NCBI RefSeq assembly: GCF_964340395.1
Contig: NC_135570.1
Coordinates: 12,830,822-12,894,821, forward strand
Length of the DNA: 64,000 bases
Reading direction: 5' to 3'
Source of the DNA: Glandiceps talaboti
Taxonomy: Eukaryota > Hemichordata > Enteropneusta > Spengelidae
Shown: positions 59,374 through 64,000 of the stretch, piece after piece
How the letters are laid out: the number at the start of each line of letters is the position of its first letter
Position numbering within the stretch: the first letter of the stretch is position 1
Notes under the pieces: model-generated
What the model was told of the DNA's origin: nothing
The model's input: only the letters and a program-made list of their open reading frames with translations
Databases searched by the model: none
Position numbers and translations under genes: made by a program

Positions 59374-59614
59374 GTAAGTGTAGGCAGTATGCAAAAATAA
59401 TAACAACAACAACAACAACAACTTGTATGTCATGAGCTAAAAACTGTCAGATACAAAAAGATAAAACTTAGTCTCCGAGACTTTTTTTTCAGAACACATT
59501 CCGTCTTCTTAATAGGAAACGTTTGTCAAATATTAAATACAAGTTAGAGTGTAGAATTAAGGCACCCTGGGAATTCTAAAACCACTTTTTGGTCTCTTTT
59601 CTTTATTTTCAAAG

Positions 59615-59635
59615 GATGAAGAAATGTGGTTGGAG
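59615..59635 (+). CDS. ANK: Ankyrin microexon: DEEMWLE
   Basis: 21 bp, phase 0 both ends; acceptor TTTCAAAG after a CTTTT tract, donor GTTTGT (weak). Acidic, like EEMEKGE, and of the same length. Confidence 0.5.
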
Positions 59636-60174
59636 GTTTGTTTAATTACATAGCAAAATAAATGAAATTGGCATCTTGTTAACATGTGATAATTTGAAAA
59701 TGAATTCTTGGCACCTTTAATATGTATGATTTTTTTTTTGAGAGTAACGTCATTTGATTTTAGCCATGAGAAAGCCATATTTTTTAACTGCATGCCTGTT
59801 CCGCTAGTATTACAGTGTTCACACAGAGAAGAGAACAATTTCAAATGAAACTAGAAATCAGACTTAAAACGTAAACATAAAAAATTGTATAAAAAAACCT
59901 TTTAACAGCTTGCTGATTGTGCTACTAGTACAGTTTTTGCAAAAAAGTGAGTATATAAATGAACCCCTGTGTAATCTAGAAAAGTGTCAGACATAGAGGT
60001 TGCATCGTGAACAAAAAAAGACAACCATTGCCAGCCATAACTAACTAAAAGCTTCAAAATCTTAAATTGCTTATTTTCAACAGCTCAAGAAAAAAATGAG
60101 TAGTGTACTTTTTGTTGATATTACATTGTTAGGGTACTAAAACATACCATTGTCTTTCATTGGCTGAACTACAG
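59636..60174 (+). other. Intron between microexons
   Basis: 539 bp. A possible extra 21-bp exon (LKKKMSS, 60084-60104, after TTTTCAACAG) has only a weak GTACTT donor. Confidence 0.75.
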
Positions 60175-60201
60175 AAGGAATTTGAAAAACTTTCTAACGA
60201 G
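60175..60201 (+). CDS. ANK: Ankyrin microexon: KEFEKLSNE
   Basis: 27 bp, phase 0 both ends; acceptor GAACTACAG, donor GTGAGA. Nine charged residues that could form the start of a short helix with the next exon. Confidence 0.6.
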
Positions 60202-60989
60202 GTGAGAGGTTTTAAGATCAGTCTGCCTGTTTACCCCTTAGACTAGCTTCCCCTATCTACTGCATGTCAAAGTAGGCACCGTTATAATTCTGTGGTTGTA
60301 CACACAATACTCCCCATCAGCTTGTCATCCCAGGTAAGAAATCATTTCTAAATTTATTGTTTGGTTCAGATTGCTGTAATATGGGTGTCGAAACAGAAAG
60401 AACTTGACTCATTAGGAGCTTGTCATACTTGATGTATAATGAAGAGGTGCATTGATTGGCCAGTTAAATCACATGACCCTTACATCATTGGTTGATTTGG
60501 TCATGTGATTTGCAGTTTGGTCACATGAGTGTCACATGACTAGTCTTGGTTTGTGTGATGCACCCCAAAAGTGGGAAAAAATTCAAGGCTGAAAATTTGT
60601 CAAAAAATTACATGAGTTTATTTTTGCAACAGTTTCCAATCATACAAAGGAATTCTACAAAAGTAAATAATGAAATTTGACAAAAATAAAAAAAATCTGA
60701 GAATTTGGCAAATATTTTTTTACTAGATCGACATATTACAGCTAACTGTTGGTTAGACTTGACCCAGGTCACCCTCTACCCTATCCACAGTACAAGGTTT
60801 GTATATTAGTTTATTTATTTATTTCTGTATGTCAACATCTTCTCATCATCGTAACTTTTCCTTTGCAGAGATTAACCAAATTCCATATCATTCTGTAATA
60901 CTACCTACCATCTTAACTGTGGCCTCTTCTGTCTCCTTTTTTTCTTCCATCTCTCTGTTTTCTTTTCTGCCTGCCCACCCAAATCACAG
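60202..60989 (+). other. Intron between microexons with M-box cluster
   Basis: 788 bp. Four perfect TCACATGA/TCATGTGA words lie at 60469-60539. Several good acceptor-like sites (60319, 60790, 60867) lack frame-preserving exons. Confidence 0.8.
60469..60539. promoter_or_regulatory. Four M-box (TCATGTGA) motifs
   Basis: TCACATGA at 60469, 60521 and 60532 and TCATGTGA at 60501. The eight-base word is the preferred site of MITF/TFE-type bHLH-ZIP factors. Four copies in 71 bp is far above chance, although a decayed local repeat could explain it. Confidence 0.35.
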
Positions 60990-61034
60990 GAAAAGAAACA
61001 AGAGCTGAGAAAAGTAGATGTAATTATTGATAAG
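60990..61034 (+). CDS. ANK: Ankyrin exon: EKKQELRKVDVIIDK
   Basis: 45 bp, phase 0 both ends; acceptor AAATCACAG after a CT tract, donor GTATGG. Fifteen residues, basic and amphipathic (EKKQELRKV), unlike the acidic neighbours. Confidence 0.7.
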
Positions 61035-61782
61035 GTATGGTCATATGGATGTGTGTATGAAGCTAGTATGCTGTGACTGAAAGTCTATTTACAGTATGTG
61101 AGACTTGAGGTACAGAGGTACTCATGATTGTGAGGGGATGTACTTACTCATGTGAAGCATTGTAAGAAAGTTACAGGGTTCATAAACTCCTGGAATTTCA
61201 AAGAATCGTGGAAAGTCCCGGAAAAATAAAATACAATCAAAATAATTTTGGGGTTGTGACTTTTTAATGAATAGTTTTACGAAATGTTAGCATGTATGGT
61301 TGTGTTCTTGTGTATTGGTTCTTTTCTGAAAATGTCACTTACAGCGTGTAAACTGAAAAGTGATGGTAGATGCTAAGTTTTGTTGTTGAAATGTTTGCAT
61401 TAAATAATCAGGGCCAAAATGTACGAATGGCCATGACAAACTATTGTGTTTGCTGAATGTGCCAAGTGTGTGGATGTTTATTATGTCAACCCTCTGTCAG
61501 TGTTTTAACTACAATATGTGTGACGTTGTGAAGTTTCTGTTACTTATGTGAGTTACTTGTTACTGCACGATGTGGTGTGTAATGCCTTGTGACTAGTGAT
61601 GGCATGTTGGTGTTCAGTATCTGAAATATTCTGTGGTTGCTGTGATTGGATGGCTTGAGAGGCATCATGTGATCCAAACTCCTGGTGACTGTGATTGGAT
61701 GATTTGAGCGGCATCCACTGATCGTTTGTAAATGTGGGTTCAGTTCATGTGGACATGATGTGTCTTTTTTTGTTGGATGTAG

Positions 61783-61845
61783 ATCAAAAATATAAATAAT
61801 CCTGACTTAGATGAAACAGAAATTAACATCTGTGATAAAATATGA
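61783..61845 (+). CDS. ANK: Possible alternative last exon (short isoform end)
   Basis: TTTTTTTGTTGGATGTAG is a fair acceptor. In the phase left by the previous exon it reads IKNINNPDLDETEINICDKI and stops at TGA (61843-61845). Use would give an ankyrin without a death domain. No polyadenylation signal is obvious nearby, so confidence is low. Confidence 0.25.
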   Translation: MKNINNPDLDETEINICDKI

Positions 61846-61976
61846 AGAAGTATCTGATGTATGTCTGAGAGTTTACCAAAGTTATTCCTGTTCAGGATGA
61901 CGTAATCAATATGTCACCATTAACGATCTCTTGTATCCAATCTTCGTCTGATGCCATTCTCATTAACTGAAAAATT

Positions 61977-63059
61977 ATGCAAATGTATATGCGTAGACTG
62001 AATTTTGTCAACGTTGATGGAAATTCCACTTGACTAAATTCACCAAATTTAACAATAAACAAAACTTGTGGCTTATATGATATTTCCATGTCAAGTTGAT
62101 GTTGTTTTACTATGCAGTTCCATCTCAATGAGGACTGTACGAAATGAAACCTCCTGTGAATTGTAGCTTTTATCATAATGTTATTTGGTCTGAGGAAATT
62201 TATTTCTCAAATACCATTTTAAAAACATGAATATTTAAACTTTTGAAACACTACACACAATCGATATTTAGTGAAAACAAAAACTGACCAGAAGATTTCT
62301 CAAGTATTATTATCCCTTGCCAGTTTAACTGCATACATTCACACACACAGCACAAACAACACTGTTGTATGTGGTGAATGACTTCAGGATTCTGCACTGT
62401 TTGACACCATTTTCAGGGTATTGGTGACAATTCTAGTGTGATTCCATCTCTCATGCATCAAATTTTCATGTTCACCTTCACAGCATCAGCACAGGTTGAC
62501 CTTTAACCTGTTATGCAAATGAGGAAACACATGGACATTGTTATGCAAATGAGCACATCTTACACTGACATCAAATACCACAATATCACCAAAAATTACA
62601 TATATTTTGATGGTTTAGATGAATTTTGAACCTGTTAGGCAAATGAGCACACTTCATAATTTCATTTTCGTCATATTTCATGCTTTTGATGGTGACACGT
62701 TAAGCATGTCTTGCACTCCTCTCAGCCAAGTCTACAAGGGTGACTATACAATATTGTGTCATATTTGATACAAAAATTACAACTTCAGGATTAGAAAAAG
62801 TAAATATCGTCATAATATCAGGTCATCAGACTTAAAAAAGAATTGACCATTTCCATCCTAACATACTTGTCTTGAAATATCAAGGTTTTCCATACTGTTT
62901 TAACTCCATTTTCAAAAATATTGCAGAGGTTTTCATGTTTGTTGGACTGTTAAACCTAAATGGTGGCATTTGACAAACAAACAAACATTTCCCAATACTG
63001 TGATTTGCTACGCCTTCTCTCCATTTGAAGAAAACTGTCCATTTCTCAAATATGCAAAT
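61977..63059. promoter_or_regulatory. Octamer (ATGCAAAT) cluster
   Basis: Perfect POU octamers at 61977-61984, 62513-62520, 62543-62550 and 63052-63059, with a one-off variant (AGGCAAATGAG) near 62638. Two share the longer context TTATGCAAATGAG, suggesting local duplication. Confidence 0.3.
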
Positions 63060-63372
63060 TCATGACTTCTCCAACTTGGTACTATTACTTATATAAAAGA
63101 CGGCCTCTGATTGGTCATTAAGTTGGAGGATAATGACCATATATGGACATGCAATAAACTGAATGGAAAACACTTAATAATTCAAGGTGATCCAGAGGTT
63201 AAATATAAATTAAGAAACTTACCAGACTGTATATAATTAATTCTCATGATTTCTCATTAATTGAATTTCATTAAATGTCTTAATTTACAGGAATGATGGA
63301 GTTTGTTTAGTTGTATTTTATCATGATTTTCACTGTGAAATTAATTCTTGATCTTATTTGTGCCTTCTGTAG

Positions 63373-63451
63373 ACTGATATAACTCACAAATTGAACTTTG
63401 CTTCAATAAGACTTCGACAAAAATACACATTCCTGCAGGACCCAACCCTGA
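63373..63451 (+). CDS. ANK: Ankyrin exon: TDITHKLNFASIRLRQ
   Basis: 79 bp, enters phase 0, leaves phase 1; acceptor TTCTGTAG, donor GTAAGT. Encodes TDITHKLNFASIRLRQKYTF then LQDPTL. No homologue recognised. A possible next exon of 13 bp (63939-63951, CTTTCTAG acceptor) would continue T-K-D-M, but the window ends before this can be judged. The death domain is expected further downstream. Confidence 0.65.
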
Positions 63452-64000
63452 GTAAGTACAGTCTTATACTACTTGTGTGTACTATTTAAGATCACTTTAG
63501 CTTGAGAGAGCTCTATTTCTGAAGTGGACTATACTATATTGATGATAAACAGCACAGTAACAGGTTGAAATCGTGATTGCATTTGGGTGCTGATTTTAGG
63601 GTGCGGACCCAAAAATCAATTTGATTGGATTTATTGTACCATATTATGTGTACAGCTACACATATTTTTACCCACGGGTAACAAAACAGTTTCAAAAAAT
63701 GTCCAGTTGTAGCTAGTTCAACTTTAAAGTGATTGGGTAAACACGGGTAGATTTTACCTTCTTTTCACCCTTAGCAAAATCCACAGTTGTTGTAGTGTTC
63801 GATGAAAAGGGTTTGTAATTGTACAAAAACTGCTGAAATATTTTATTTGTTTGCTATATTAGACGAAGTGGAAGCACTTCCATTATTATTGTGTGGAATT
63901 AGGTTTGGTGAACACCTTTTAATTTTAAGTCTTTCTAGCCAAGGACATGAGGTATATGATTGAATTGTGATGAAAGAATTTGTAATAGATGCTCTCATCT
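63452..64000 (+). other. Last partial intron
   Basis: 549 bp. GTAACAAAACAG and ACGGGTAGATTTTACC around 63680-63760 recall the 13.6-kb repeat family. A good acceptor-like CTTTCTAG ends at 63938. Confidence 0.7.

Larger units (their letters stand above)
61035..63372 (+). other. Intron before the last visible exon
   Basis: 2.3 kb. Includes a possible alternative terminal exon (61783-61845), a 55-bp two-copy repeat (about 61635-61725) and four perfect ATGCAAAT octamers (61977, 62513, 62543, 63052). Confidence 0.8.
7587..63451 (+). other. ANK: Ankyrin gene, central part (both ends outside the window)
   Basis: Seen: successive open exons with GT-AG borders and matching phases. In order they encode ankyrin repeats 2 to 24, a linker, a repeat-rich giant exon, ZU5N, ZU5C, UPA and a microexon-coded tail. 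Known: ankyrins anchor channels, exchangers and adhesion proteins to the spectrin-actin skeleton through the repeat solenoid and the ZU5-UPA block, and end in a death domain. The signatures [29 protein letters not shown] and PRRRKFHKA place this gene firmly in the ANK1/2/3 family. Ankyrin repeat 1, the start codon and the death domain are not in the window. Inferred: a pre-vertebrate single ankyrin, since it matches none of the three paralogues exclusively. Confidence 0.97.

Noticed and set aside
60320-60332. 13-bp block between CATCAG and GTAAGA
   Set aside because: Not a multiple of three and would break the phase-0 series.
62419-62496. 78-bp open block GIGDNSSVIPSLM.. between TTTTCAG and GTTGAC
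   Set aside because: Phase-compatible but the donor is poor and the hydrophobic peptide fits neither neighbour; not enough support.
1-64000. CRISPR arrays, operons or other prokaryotic systems
   Set aside because: All long repeats are head-to-tail minisatellites without unique spacers, and the gene has spliceosomal introns throughout.

Overview
This is an animal nuclear-genome window holding the central part of one ankyrin gene (the ANK1/ANK2/ANK3 family of spectrin-membrane adaptors) on the + strand. Coding exons are short, bounded by GT-AG introns, and keep one open frame from 7587 to 63451. Both ends are missing: ankyrin repeat 1 and the start codon should lie upstream of base 1, and the death domain downstream of base 64000. 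The AT-rich DNA, introns of about 0.2 to 7 kb, abundant minisatellites, SINE and TIR elements, and one gene resembling all three vertebrate paralogues suggest a non-vertebrate animal, probably a marine invertebrate such as a hemichordate, cephalochordate or lophotrochozoan. The species cannot be fixed from sequence alone.

Layout. 1-7586: 5' intron or upstream DNA with degenerate tandem repeats. 7587-30854: fifteen exons encoding ankyrin repeats 2 to 24, mostly 99, 198 or 297 bp (one to three 33-residue repeats), all phase 0. The introns carry microsatellites, a 42-bp minisatellite of about 2.3 kb, a tRNA-derived SINE and a (GTGA)n array just after a donor. 33168-37317: linker exons, including a probable 99-bp cassette. 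The intron before them holds a 1.6-kb piggyBac-like element inserted at a TTAA within a minisatellite unit. 38703-40555: a single 1853-bp exon encoding nine copies of a roughly 58-residue Asp-Gly-rich repeat between the ankyrin repeats and the first ZU5 domain. I know of no vertebrate counterpart, and this is the most striking feature. 40949-49775: the ZU5N-ZU5C-UPA spectrin-binding module in eight exons. One exon's 3' end plus its splice donor is tandemly amplified seven-fold. 51158-63451: a series of very short phase-0 exons (18 to 48 bp) coding for acidic or charged linker pieces, followed by a 79-bp exon.

How it works together. The repeat solenoid binds membrane proteins, the ZU5-UPA block binds spectrin, and the segments between them are spacers. 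In this gene the variable parts (giant repeat exon, cassette exon, tandem acceptors, repeated donor units, microexons) all lie in or next to spacers. This suggests a gene whose linker lengths have evolved and may be tuned by splicing. No second complete gene, RNA gene or CRISPR array was found. An isolated leucine-rich-repeat-like fragment lies in one intron.
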